Part shown: positions 16,788 through 25,164 of the stretch, piece by piece
How positions within the stretch are numbered: the first letter of the stretch is position 1
Layout: each line of letters starts with the position of its first letter
Origin: Prevotellaceae bacterium
GTDB lineage: Bacteria; Bacteroidota; Bacteroidia; Bacteroidales; Bacteroidaceae
NCBI GenBank assembly: GCA_029226205.1
Contig: JAQXXT010000079.1
Coordinates: 22,325 to 86,324 of the forward strand
Length of the DNA stretch: 64,000 nt
Direction: 5' to 3'
Notes under the pieces: generated by a model
Database searches by the model: none
Told to the model about the DNA's origin: nothing
Seen by the model: only the letters and a program-made list of their open reading frames with translations
Translations under genes and position numbers: made by a program

Positions 16788-17870
16788 TTACTTTTTTACT
16801 TCTTTCCTTTTTCTGTATTCCGTCGCCGTCATCCCTGTGATTCGCTGGAAATGACGATGAAAACTACTCATGGAGTTAAAACCGGACTGGAGAGAGATAT
16901 CGGAGAGAGGGAGATCGGTAGAGCGCAACAGTTGCTCGGCTTTCTCCACTCTCCAACGGTTGACATAATCATAAAAGGTTGTGTGCAGCCGACGGTTAAG
17001 ATACAAAGAGATATACGTTCGGTTTGTACCCATCGCCCGTGCGACATCATTGATATTCAGCGTGGGATGAAGATAAAGCTCTTGATCACGGAAAATATCC
17101 TCGAAACGGTCACTGAAATGGAAATCCATCTCAGCCTCTTCCAAGGCAGAGTCTTTCGCTTCTTCCTGTTCCTCGATAACCGGTTCATCTTTCTCACTAT
17201 GTAGCATTTCCAACATATCCTCCTGACGATAGACGAAATAGCAGAGCAGAGCGAGGATGATACTGCAGAGAATGTTATAGACAGAGGACATCAGCGGTGA
17301 ATAGACCTTTGTCGCCATAAACCATACGATGCCTAGGAGAACATACAGAAAAAGGAAGAGCCATAGCCAATGGAGGGACAGCCGTCCCTCAGAAGAGAAA
17401 TTCTGCAACAGGCGTTGATTAAAACGTCGTACGGCAATAGAGCCATATCCAATGATCGCCACTGAATGAATGAGTGCTACCTGCATCGTCAGTTCATAAA
17501 TCCAGGGCTGAGGCTTGATCGTATAGACTGTCAGAGCCAAAAGATAAGGAAAAATATTGAGTGCTGCCGGAAGAATAGGCATGGAGTGACTATGCGTCAG
17601 TCTGTAGAGGAAGAGCAGGGCCAAAGGCACTACTGTCACTTGCAACAGATCCGTAACGCTACGCATCTCTTCACCGAGGATGTTGTGAATGAAGAAGACG
17701 TAGAACTCGAAGGAACTGATAGTCAGAAGATAAAGCATGAAAAAGAATGCTGACCGCTGCAGTCGGTGCTGACGTCCTTTGGAAAACAGCGCGATAGTTC
17801 CTACGAGCTGAAACATAAAGAACAGTCCGCAAGAGAAATCATTCAGTCGTGTGCTCAGTTCTGCATCCAT
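16788..17870 (-). CDS. AraC-family regulator with a membrane-embedded N-terminal half
   Basis: 360 residues. The first 200 residues hold six or seven hydrophobic helices. The C-terminal 110 residues form a double helix-turn-helix AraC domain: NINDVARAMGTNRTYISLYLN, then LPLSDISLQSGFNSMSSFHRHFQRITGMTATEYRKRK. A cytosolic acidic linker (EEQEEAKDSALEEAEMD) joins them. The design suggests a one-component membrane sensor that binds DNA from the inner membrane. A near-perfect promoter is at 17905-17934. No target gene is evident. Confidence 0.88.
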   Translation of the reverse strand: MDAELSTRLNDFSCGLFFMFQLVGTIALFSKGRQHRLQRSAFFFMLYLLTISSFEFYVFFIHNILGEEMRSVTDLLQVTVVPLALLFLYRLTHSHSMPILPAALNIFPYLLALTVYTIKPQPWIYELTMQVALIHSVAIIGYGSIAVRRFNQRLLQNFSSEGRLSLHWLWLFLFLYVLLGIVWFMATKVYSPLMSSVYNILCSIILALLCYFVYRQEDMLEMLHSEKDEPVIEEQEEAKDSALEEAEMDFHFSDRFEDIFRDQELYLHPTLNINDVARAMGTNRTYISLYLNRRLHTTFYDYVNRWRVEKAEQLLRSTDLPLSDISLQSGFNSMSSFHRHFQRITGMTATEYRKRKEVKK

Positions 17871-17904
17871 AAGATAATCGTTGATCGGTTTGTTTCTTCT
17901 TTTG

Positions 17905-17934
17905 CAAAGATAGTCAAAAGAAATCAGATTTCAA
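17905..17934 (-). promoter_or_regulatory. Promoter of the membrane AraC regulator
   Basis: TTG (17934-17932), 19-base spacer, TATCTTTG (17912-17905) on the minus strand, the exact Bacteroidota consensus spacing. The gene starts 35 bases downstream. Confidence 0.75.
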
Positions 17935-18081
17935 AACATTCAATTCATAAAATATTATTCATCCCGTCAATAATTCTCTTTCACTCGGTCAAACTTTACG
18001 CATTGACAGTGTCCTTTTATGCTTTATCACTATCTTTGGAGCGAGAAAAATAAATGATTCACCTATAAACAAAGAACAACT

Positions 18082-18684
18082 ATGAAGACAAGAATTTTCC
18101 GCCTCCTTGCCATGATGATTCTGGCGGCAATGGCCATGCCGATGCAGGCTCAGGGACTTGGTGGCTTGCTGAAGAAAGCGAAGAAAGCCCTGGAGACCGT
18201 GACCTCCTCGACAACAACGAACAGCACAACTTCCTCAACAGCTACATCCGATGACCAGCCGGTCGGGAAGACGATCCCACTCGTTGGCGGTGGCACGCTG
18301 ACCAATCCACTGAGCAATATCATGGATGTCGAACTCGTCGGTGTCTATGGTCATAGCAAGTCCGTTAACTTCGGAGACGTCGGTGTGGTATTGAAGATCA
18401 AGATGAATGAGTATGTTGAGACCCTCAACTATATCGATGGTGGTTCACGGACAATCGCGTTCGACGAGGAAGGCAACAGTTACATGGGCGACAACACCCT
18501 TTATTCCGTTCCCGTGACAGAAGGTGTCTTTGTGAAGATCGATCTGGGCGATAAGGGACAGCATTTCAAGAACGTCCGTAAAGCTGCCGCTAAGACTTTC
18601 CCGGTGATGAAGATCAAGATCTGTGTCGATTATGGCAAAGAGGGTACCTTGGTCTTCAAGAATGTACCCGTCTCATGGGATTAG
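18082..18684 (+). CDS. Exported protein of unknown function
   Basis: 200 residues. A signal peptide (MKTRIFRLLAMMILAAMAMPMQAQ) is followed by GLGGLLKKAKKALE, a Thr/Ser-rich linker (about 40-58) and a beta-rich domain of some 140 residues with repeated Gly-Asp turns. I do not recognise the family. A TATCTTTG box lies at 18031-18038, about 43 bases before the start, and a GNRA-capped terminator follows, so the gene is monocistronic. Confidence 0.7.
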   Translation: MKTRIFRLLAMMILAAMAMPMQAQGLGGLLKKAKKALETVTSSTTTNSTTSSTATSDDQPVGKTIPLVGGGTLTNPLSNIMDVELVGVYGHSKSVNFGDVGVVLKIKMNEYVETLNYIDGGSRTIAFDEEGNSYMGDNTLYSVPVTEGVFVKIDLGDKGQHFKNVRKAAAKTFPVMKIKICVDYGKEGTLVFKNVPVSWD

Positions 18685-18704
18685 TAAAAACGACCTCTTC
18701 CAAC

Positions 18705-18728
18705 CCTCCCCGAAAGGGGAGGACTTTT
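18705..18728 (+). terminator. Intrinsic terminator with GAAA tetraloop
   Basis: CCTCCCC-GAAA-GGGGAGG followed by ACTTTTTT, 20 bases after the stop codon of the 200-residue exported protein. Confidence 0.8.
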
Positions 18729-18865
18729 TTCAGGAAATGATTTATCATGTTCCGAGAGAGGGACAGAAAGTTCTGATCATTTTTTACTTTTTTAATTTTA
18801 TATTTTTTTCTTTCTCTATTTTTATCACTATTTTTGCAAAAGATTTATAGAGAAAGAGAATTGCG

Positions 18866-21800
18866 ATGGAAGAAGAAGTAACAGAAGAACAAACCTATAC
18901 CTTAGGTATCGACGTCGGTTCCACAACAGCAAAGGTGGTGCTCATGACGGCTGACAATCAACTGGTCTATCACAGCTATCAGCGGCACCAGGCCCAGGTG
19001 GCCCATCTGCTAGAGGGTGAACTCAATAAACTCATCCGCCAATATGGCGACATCCCCGTACGCCTCTGTGTCACGGGATCTGTAGGCATGCAGACAGCCC
19101 AACAGCTACAGGCCGCTTTCCTGCAGGAAGTTGTCGCTGCCACAACCTATGCCCGTCAGCTCCATCCCGAGGCCCGCGCACTCATCGACATCGGTGGGGA
19201 GGACGCGAAGGTGGTGTTCTTCGACGGACAGCGCACGGAACTGCGTATGAACGGTAACTGTGCCGGTGGCACGGGGGCCTTCATTGACCAGATGGCTGTG
19301 CTCATGGGAGTCAGCAACGAGGAGATGAATGACCTTGCCATGAAGGCCACGACGGTATATCCCATGGCTGCCCGCTGCGGCGTCTTCGCCAAGACGGATA
19401 TCCAGAACCTCATGAGCCGTAACCTCCCCGAGAGTGATATCGCCGCAAGCATCTTCCATTCCATCGCTGTACAGACGGTGACGACACTCTCGCACGGATG
19501 TACGTTCGCACCGCCGATACTCCTCTGCGGTGGTCCGCTGACCTTCCTTCCCGCTCTCCGTAAGGCTTTCTCTGCTTATCTCCATATCGCCGACAGCGAT
19601 TTTATCATCTCGCCTAATAGTAACCTCATCCCCGCCATGGGCTGTGCTCTCCGTGCCCGGAAAGAGGACCACGCCGTAAAGCTCTCGGCTCTCCTCGAGC
19701 GCGTGACAACAACGACGGTGACCCACTGGCACAGTAAACTCGCGCCGCTCTTCACGGATGAGGACGACTACGCCCGGTGGAAAGCCGACAAGGCTCGCTT
19801 CCAGATTAATGAGGCTCCGCTGCGCCAGGGACGTCAGGATGTGTTCCTCGGCATCGACTCTGGATCGACGACGACAAAGGTCGTGGCCCTCCGCATGGAT
19901 GATGGACACCCCGTGATGGTCTTCTCCGACTACCGCATGAACCTCGGCAACCCTATCCTTGCCGTCAGGAAGGCCCTGCAGCGCATGGAGGAGGAGAGTA
20001 GCAAGGCCGGTGCCGACCTGCATATCCTCGGTAGCTGTTCTACGGGGTATGGTGAGGAACTCATCCATACTGCCTTCCACCTTTCCGGGGGCATGATCGA
20101 GACGATGGCTCATTACCGCGCTGCCAGGGAGCTGATGCCTGACGTGTCTTTTATCCTCGATATTGGTGGCCAGGACATGAAGGCGATCTTTGTCGATCAT
20201 GGCGCTGTCGTACGTATGGAACTCAATGAGGCTTGTTCCTCAGGTTGTGGCACGTTTATTCAAACCTTCGCTACGAGCCTCGGCTACAAGGTGGAGGACT
20301 TCGCACGGCTGGCTTGTGAGTCGAAGGCTCCGTGTGACCTCGGTACACGCTGTACGGTATTCATGAACTCGAAAGTAAAGCAGGTGCTTCGTGAGGGTGC
20401 CGGCGTGGCGGATATCTCCGCTGGTATCGCTTATAGTGTCATTAAGAACTGTCTCTATAAGGTATTGAAATTCCGCGATGCCCGTGCTCTTGGCCGTCGG
20501 GTCGTCGTGCAGGGTGGTACCATGCGTAATGATGCCGTCGTAAGGGCTTTCGAACGTCTCAGTGGCGTCACCGTGGCCCGGAGCAGTCATCCGGAACTTA
20601 TGGGTGCCGTAGGCTGTGCCCTACACGCCGCGGAAATGACAGTCAATCATTCCACGGAAGCTACCGGCGCTGTCACCACTGCCGATGCCTCGACGATCGC
20701 CGATCTTCTCGCGCAGGCTAACTATACCACCCGTCAGCTCCAGTGTCATGGTTGTCAGAACCAGTGCCGTGTGACACGCTATACCTTTGCCGACGGGGCT
20801 CGCTTCTTTACCGGTAACCGTTGTGAACGGGTATTCAACAATGCCGGGAAGAGCCGGCTGAAAGGGGAGAACGTCTATACCTATAAATATAATCTTCTCT
20901 TCGACCGTCCGCTTCAAGGTGCGACAGCGGATCGCGGCGTCATCGGTATTCCGCGTGCCCTGAATATCTATGAGGACTATCCCTTCTGGAATGCCCTCCT
21001 GAGAGCTTGTGGCTTCCGCATCGTCCTCTCTCCCGAGTCGACCTATTCCCATTATGAACAGGCACTGGGTACCGTGATGGCAGATAATATCTGTTTCCCT
21101 GCTAAACTTGTACACTCCCATATCATGGCCCTCGATGCCGACGCTTCCGTAGACCGTATCCTCATGCCGTATGTTGTCTATGAGCGCCAGGAGGACCCAC
21201 GGCATACCATCAACAGCTATAACTGTCCGATCGTTTCAGGCTATAGCGACGTCATCAAGAGTGCCATGAACCTACATAAACCCATGGACAGTCCTGTGAT
21301 CAATTTCTCCGATGAGAAACTCTTAGAACGGCAGATCACGTCCTATCTTCACAGTCTCGGCGTGAGTCGTCATGAGGCCCGTAAGGCTCTGACGGTAGCC
21401 ATTGAAGCTCAGCGTTCTTACGGCCGTCTGTTGAAGCAGCACTGCAAGGATATTCTAAGGAAAAGCAGACAAGAAGGACGGTTGACAATCCTCCTTGCCG
21501 GACGTCCGTATCATACTGATCCACTTATCCAGCATAAGCTGTCGGAGATGGTGGCAGACCTCGGCGTGAATGTCATCAGTGAAGATCTGCTGCGAGAGAC
21601 ACCGGACCTTGCGGGGGCTGAAACTTATCTCGTCAAACAGTGGGCTTATATGAACCGAATCATGAAGGCGGCACAGTGGGTCGCCACTGAGGGGCCTGAC
21701 GTGCATTTCGTGGAGATGACGAGTTTCGGCTGTGGCCCTGATGCTTTCATCCAGGATGAGAACCGTGACATTCTTCGTCGTGCCGGTAAGCCTTTTACAC

Positions 21801-23203
21801 TTCTGAAGATTGATGATGTCAGCAATGTCGGTAGTCTGAAGCTCCGTGTCCGTTCCCTCGTGGAGAGTCTCCGTGAACATAAGAAAAATATGTTGAATCG
21901 GGAAGTGCGTAAAGACGGAGTGGGAGAGGGACAGCCTATGGAAAAAGCCCATTCCACCGCCCTTCCTCAGTTGCCGCCCTTCACGGCTGCCGATCGTCAC
22001 AAGAAGATCCTGGCTCCGTTCCTCACGAGTTATCTCTCACCGATGCTCCCGGCACTCTTCCGTCTCATGGGCTATGATGTGGAGGTACTACCGATGGCCG
22101 ACGGCGAGAGCGCTGACCTCGGACTGAAGAACGCGAACAATGAAGTCTGTTATCCTGCTACGCTCATTGTCGGCGATATTATCAAGGCCCTGCACAGTGG
22201 CCGTTATGACCTCAAGAATGTTGCTGTCGCCATGAGCCAGACGGGTGGACAGTGCCGTGCCACGAATTATGTGGGACTTATCAAACGGGCTATGATCGCC
22301 AATGGATTCGGCGACATCCCGCTTATCACACTCGGTGTGACAGTGGCTGCCGATGGTGGTCATGCCAGCAGCCAGTTCTCCATTGACTGGAAGAAATATA
22401 CGGGTATTGCCGTGGTGAGTATCCTCTTCGGGGATGCCCTTAACGAGATGTATTATGCCACACTGGTGAGAGAACGGCAACCGGGACTGGCCCGGCGTTT
22501 GCGTGATGAGGCCCTCACGGGTTGCTGCCGTCTCATCGCTGATAACAAACCGAAAGAAATCCTTCATTTGCTCGATGAAACGGCCCGGAAATTTGACCGT
22601 GCCGTCCTCGATGAGGAGCATCCGAAAGTTGGCATTGTTGGGGAGATCTTCTTGAAATTCAATCCCTTCTCTCATCAGTTCCTCGAGAAATATATCGTTT
22701 CCAAAGGTATAGAGGTCGTGCCGCCGTTGCTGGCGCCGTTCTTCCTCCAGGAATTTGTCAACGTTGGTGTACAGAAAGACCTCGGACTCAAGCGCTCGCA
22801 TATGCCGAATATGGCAGTACGGGCTCTGTATCAGATGGTTATCGGACGGCGTATACGACAGATCAACGCCATTTGTAGTCATTTCCGGTATTTCCGGCCG
22901 TTCTCGGACATCTATAGTGACGCTCGTGCCGCAGAACCGATTGTCAATCTTGCTGCGCAGTTTGGCGAAGGCTGGCTGTTACCGGCAGATGTCGTCGGGT
23001 ATCTGCATGACGGCATCAACAACGTGCTGAGTCTGCAGCCATTTGGATGTATCGCTAACCAGGTGATCTCCAAAGGTATTGAGAAAAAACTCAACCGCAT
23101 GTACCCGCAACTCAATATGTTGTCATTGGATTTCGACAGTGGCGTCAGTGCTGTCAACATCACTAACCGTTTGTTGTTGTTCCTTGATAAGATCAAAGAA
23201 TAA
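18866..23203 (+). CDS. Giant 2-hydroxyacyl-CoA dehydratase activase (BadF/BcrA/HgdC ATPase) fused to an HgdB-like region
   Basis: 1445 residues. Two ASKHA ATPase domains are in tandem. The first opens GIDVGSTTAKVV (about 13) with the cluster-type loop NCAGGTGAFIDQM. The second opens GIDSGSTTTKVV (about 330) with ACSSGCGTFIQTFA. A Cys-rich motif CHGCQNQC follows near 630, and the remaining half holds DUF2229/HgdB-like segments (GIPRALNIYEDYPFW; FPAKLVHSHI; FGCGPDAF). Activases of this kind use ATP to inject an electron through a [4Fe-4S] cluster into a dehydratase. The physiological dehydratase is not encoded nearby. TATTTTTG at 18829-18836 is a plausible -7 box. Confidence 0.9.
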   Translation: MEEEVTEEQTYTLGIDVGSTTAKVVLMTADNQLVYHSYQRHQAQVAHLLEGELNKLIRQYGDIPVRLCVTGSVGMQTAQQLQAAFLQEVVAATTYARQLHPEARALIDIGGEDAKVVFFDGQRTELRMNGNCAGGTGAFIDQMAVLMGVSNEEMNDLAMKATTVYPMAARCGVFAKTDIQNLMSRNLPESDIAASIFHSIAVQTVTTLSHGCTFAPPILLCGGPLTFLPALRKAFSAYLHIADSDFIISPNSNLIPAMGCALRARKEDHAVKLSALLERVTTTTVTHWHSKLAPLFTDEDDYARWKADKARFQINEAPLRQGRQDVFLGIDSGSTTTKVVALRMDDGHPVMVFSDYRMNLGNPILAVRKALQRMEEESSKAGADLHILGSCSTGYGEELIHTAFHLSGGMIETMAHYRAARELMPDVSFILDIGGQDMKAIFVDHGAVVRMELNEACSSGCGTFIQTFATSLGYKVEDFARLACESKAPCDLGTRCTVFMNSKVKQVLREGAGVADISAGIAYSVIKNCLYKVLKFRDARALGRRVVVQGGTMRNDAVVRAFERLSGVTVARSSHPELMGAVGCALHAAEMTVNHSTEATGAVTTADASTIADLLAQANYTTRQLQCHGCQNQCRVTRYTFADGARFFTGNRCERVFNNAGKSRLKGENVYTYKYNLLFDRPLQGATADRGVIGIPRALNIYEDYPFWNALLRACGFRIVLSPESTYSHYEQALGTVMADNICFPAKLVHSHIMALDADASVDRILMPYVVYERQEDPRHTINSYNCPIVSGYSDVIKSAMNLHKPMDSPVINFSDEKLLERQITSYLHSLGVSRHEARKALTVAIEAQRSYGRLLKQHCKDILRKSRQEGRLTILLAGRPYHTDPLIQHKLSEMVADLGVNVISEDLLRETPDLAGAETYLVKQWAYMNRIMKAAQWVATEGPDVHFVEMTSFGCGPDAFIQDENRDILRRAGKPFTLLKIDDVSNVGSLKLRVRSLVESLREHKKNMLNREVRKDGVGEGQPMEKAHSTALPQLPPFTAADRHKKILAPFLTSYLSPMLPALFRLMGYDVEVLPMADGESADLGLKNANNEVCYPATLIVGDIIKALHSGRYDLKNVAVAMSQTGGQCRATNYVGLIKRAMIANGFGDIPLITLGVTVAADGGHASSQFSIDWKKYTGIAVVSILFGDALNEMYYATLVRERQPGLARRLRDEALTGCCRLIADNKPKEILHLLDETARKFDRAVLDEEHPKVGIVGEIFLKFNPFSHQFLEKYIVSKGIEVVPPLLAPFFLQEFVNVGVQKDLGLKRSHMPNMAVRALYQMVIGRRIRQINAICSHFRYFRPFSDIYSDARAAEPIVNLAAQFGEGWLLPADVVGYLHDGINNVLSLQPFGCIANQVISKGIEKKLNRMYPQLNMLSLDFDSGVSAVNITNRLLLFLDKIKE

Positions 23204-23301
23204 CCCTTTAATTCCTATGAAGGTGGCCGCTGTGTTGCGGCCATGCAGTCATTATGATCTAATTCTTGAGGCTATATTTTTCAGATACACTTTTATTTCG
23301 G
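23204..23301. other. Host flank left of the provirus
   Basis: 98 bases from the activase stop codon to the attachment repeat. It contains a family A palindrome (23223-23244) and otherwise unremarkable AT-rich sequence. No gene is seen. The host side at the other end also carries a family A palindrome. Confidence 0.5.
23223..23244. repeat. Short interspersed palindrome, family A
   Basis: GTGGCCGCTGTGTTGCGGCC then AT; one mismatch in the right arm. It lies about 60 bases outside the left end of the provirus. Confidence 0.7.
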
Positions 23302-23321
23302 AATCGACATTGTGATAAATA
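23302..23321. other. Left attachment site (dif-like)
   Basis: AATCGACATTGTGATAAATA, matching 30135-30154 at 19 of 20 bases. The part TTGTGATAAAT resembles the XerD arm of dif (TTATGTTAAAT in E. coli), preceded by a possible six-base centre TCGACA. Confidence 0.75.
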
Positions 23322-23565
23322 CGAGCGCAAAGATAAAAACAAAAAACAAGAAAACAATATTTTGTTAACAATAATTATACTTTAAATGTGCTGTCAGTTT
23401 TCCTATAGTGAAACAAGAGCGGGACGCTTGGCGGAGGCAAGCGCCTAACGGAAACTGAAAATACAAGATTTTTAGAGGTTCGCTAACGCTCATTAGCGCA
23501 CGCACAGAACGACTTATATCATTTTTCGAAAACTCAAAATGATAATATGTAAAAGCACAAAAAAA
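23322..23565. other. Phage non-coding region with GC-rich hairpins (candidate origin)
   Basis: Between the terminator of the 38-aa gene and P1 there is a relatively GC-rich island within AT-rich phage DNA. It has two hairpins: CGCTTG-GCGGAGG-CAAGCG (23425-23443) and CGCTAA-CGCTCA-TTAGCG (23481-23498). Microviruses place the Rep nick site and packaging signals in such places or within the rep gene; assignment here is inference. A 79-residue frame on the minus strand across it looks like chance. Confidence 0.45.
23328..23357 (-). promoter_or_regulatory. Phage promoter P1 pointing out across the left attachment site
   Basis: On the minus strand TTG (23357-23355), exactly 19 bases, then TATCTTTG (23335-23328). 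The predicted transcription start falls at about 23321-23323, the edge of the 20-bp repeat. In the integrated state it reads into the host gap and antisense to the end of the activase gene. In a circular genome it would read into the 97-aa gene and the rest of the phage operon. Confidence 0.7.
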
Positions 23566-23590
23566 ATGTAGGAGGTTTAACCTCCTACAT
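23566..23590 (-). terminator. Phage terminator overlapping the end of the 38-aa gene
   Basis: A perfect 10-bp stem ATGTAGGAGG / CCTCCTACAT with a five-base loop, followed on the minus strand by seven or more T. The stop codon of the 38-codon gene lies in the loop. Confidence 0.8.
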
Positions 23591-23693
23591 AAAAATAAAG
23601 ACATAGGAACAAAAGTCCTAAAAGATCAATACAAGCCAAAGCGAACCAATAAGATCCAACTAAGGCGAAGAGAATTTTAAATAAACGTACCAT
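23577..23693 (-). CDS. 38-residue hydrophobic membrane peptide (candidate lysis protein)
   Basis: A 39-codon frame, too short for usual gene callers. It encodes a basic start MVRLFK followed by an almost entirely hydrophobic stretch (ILFALVGSYWFALAC.. LLGLLFLCLYFYVGG), enough for one long or two short membrane spans. It has its own promoter (23712-23740) ending about 19 bases upstream of the ATG, and its stop codon is inside a strong terminator. That promoter-gene-terminator arrangement supports real expression. Microviruses lyse hosts with small membrane proteins such as phiX174 E, so a lysis role is plausible but unproven. Confidence 0.6.
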   Translation of the reverse strand: MVRLFKILFALVGSYWFALACIDLLGLLFLCLYFYVGG

Positions 23694-23711
23694 AAGCAGT
23701 GAATAACACTG

Positions 23712-23740
23712 CAAAGATAATAATTAAAAATGATCTACAA
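23712..23740 (-). promoter_or_regulatory. Phage promoter P2 for the 38-aa membrane peptide
   Basis: TTG (23740-23738), 18-base spacer, TATCTTTG (23719-23712) on the minus strand. The -33 part overlaps the last codons of VP2. Confidence 0.65.
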
Positions 23741-25052
23741 TAGTACCAGACGGATTTTTTTTAGAAAAAATACCAAAATGTGTACCAAGTAGAGTAGAAT
23801 GATTAATAAAATGTGTGGTTCCGTCCCATTGGATCAAAGCTTTATTAAAGAAACCATGACCAAAACGCCAGGCGTTACGTTGATAATCAGCAGCACCACG
23901 AGCTTTAGCAGAAACAGAGTGCCAATATTCTGTTTTGGAACGATTATGTTCTGTAACAGACTGTTGACCATGAAGAGAAGCGGTATTACGAGCATCTTTA
24001 ACAACATAAGGACGGGTTGCGTTTTTAGTTTTAGTGTCAGCACGAGTATTTTCGGCAGAAGCACGAGAAGAATCGGCACCTGCATTAAGATTACCAACAG
24101 TAGCAGCAGCAACTCTATTATCATTACGTTGAGACTGAATCATATTATCAATCTCAGTCTTATACTTTTTAGGCAACCATTTAATATTTAAACGCTTCAT
24201 CTCAGAATCGCAAGTAATATTATCAATATTAGCGTTAGCAACACCTATATCAGATAAAATTTTCTGAACATTGGTAACCAAAGAATCACGATCAGCATAA
24301 TAACGCACCTGAGAATTAGTAACGGGAGAACCATTATCATTAACCAAAGAATAACCATCTTTATCATTAACATATGGTTCATCATCTAACATCTGGAAGA
24401 TTTTAGCTCTGTGAGCTTCGAAAGCAGCAGAATCAGCAGCAGCAGCAGCACCACGAGCAGCAGCAGAAGTAGAAATAACTTGATTTTGTAAACCAGTATT
24501 ACCAGAAGAATCTTTAGCATTATCAAGAAACTTTTGGCGCCAATTGTCGTAGTTTAAATTAAGAGACTCCTGCCAAGCTTTAGCGGAATTTGAATGATTA
24601 AGATCAATAGTAGAATCATTCAGTTTAGCACCAGAATAAGCGTTCAAAAGAGTAGCGAAAGTAGAAGGAATATTCTGGAAAACTTGACCAAGTTGAGAGC
24701 CTGTATCAAACTGAGATGCAATAGGAGCAGAAGAAGCAGAAGGAACAGCAGGTGAAGAAGAAGACATACCAAGATAAGGATTATAACCTGCATTCTCTAA
24801 ACGTTGACGAACATAAGCAGGGTCAGACTCAAGATCCTGCCAACGACGAGCAGCAGCATTTTCAGCAGCTTGACGATACAACTGTTTGTCATTTTGATGA
24901 TTGGTCATAATGGTTCCAACAAGACCACCAACAGTAGAGAAGAAAGAACCTGCACCTGCAAGAGCAGCACCAGAACCAGAACCTATAGAATCAACAGAAT
25001 CATTACAACGGTGATCTAAAAGGGGACGATCAAAAGAATAAATATGCAACAT
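23724..25052 (-). CDS. Microvirus VP2, DNA pilot protein
   Basis: About 442 residues from MLHIYSFDRPLL. A Gly/Ala-rich hydrophobic segment near the N terminus (GSGAALAGAGSFFSTVGGLVGTIM) is followed by NHQNDKQLYRQAAENAAARRWQ and AYVRQRLENAGYNPYLGMS, which is the minor-spike/pilot protein signature of gut microviruses. A long Ala/Gln/Asn-rich helical part follows (NNRVAAATVGNLNAGADSS..). In phiX174 the equivalent protein H forms a tube that carries DNA across the envelope. I prefer the start at 25052; the longer frame from 25130 translates a tandem-repeat region as a hydrophobic run. Confidence 0.9.
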   Translation of the reverse strand: MLHIYSFDRPLLDHRCNDSVDSIGSGSGAALAGAGSFFSTVGGLVGTIMTNHQNDKQLYRQAAENAAARRWQDLESDPAYVRQRLENAGYNPYLGMSSSSPAVPSASSAPIASQFDTGSQLGQVFQNIPSTFATLLNAYSGAKLNDSTIDLNHSNSAKAWQESLNLNYDNWRQKFLDNAKDSSGNTGLQNQVISTSAAARGAAAAADSAAFEAHRAKIFQMLDDEPYVNDKDGYSLVNDNGSPVTNSQVRYYADRDSLVTNVQKILSDIGVANANIDNITCDSEMKRLNIKWLPKKYKTEIDNMIQSQRNDNRVAAATVGNLNAGADSSRASAENTRADTKTKNATRPYVVKDARNTASLHGQQSVTEHNRSKTEYWHSVSAKARGAADYQRNAWRFGHGFFNKALIQWDGTTHFINHSTLLGTHFGIFSKKNPSGTIVDHF

Positions 25053-25070
25053 AATGAATAAATATAAATA

Positions 25071-25145
25071 AATGAAACAAAGGTAGACAAAAATGAAACA
25101 AAGGTGGACAAAAGATGAATAAATATACAAAGGTGGACAAATGAA
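25071..25145. repeat. Tandem 21-bp repeats upstream of VP2
   Basis: AATGAAACAAAGGTAGACAA A occurs at 25071-25091 and again with one change at 25092-25112; a diverged third unit with AAAGGTGGACAAATG follows to 25145. On the minus strand each unit gives TTTGTCYACCTTTG, so TACCTTTG/CACCTTTG boxes are repeated three times ahead of VP2. They may form tandem promoters or a protein-binding array. Confidence 0.65.
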
Positions 25146-25164
25146 TTTTTATCCACCTAAGTAA

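Noticed and set aside
23365-23604. 79-codon minus-strand frame in the phage non-coding region
   Set aside because: It crosses the terminator and both hairpins and overlaps the candidate lysis peptide in another frame; no promoter suits it.
25053-25130. N-terminal hydrophobic extension of VP2
   Set aside because: Encoded by AT-rich tandem repeats; the VP2 signature begins after the later Met at 25052.
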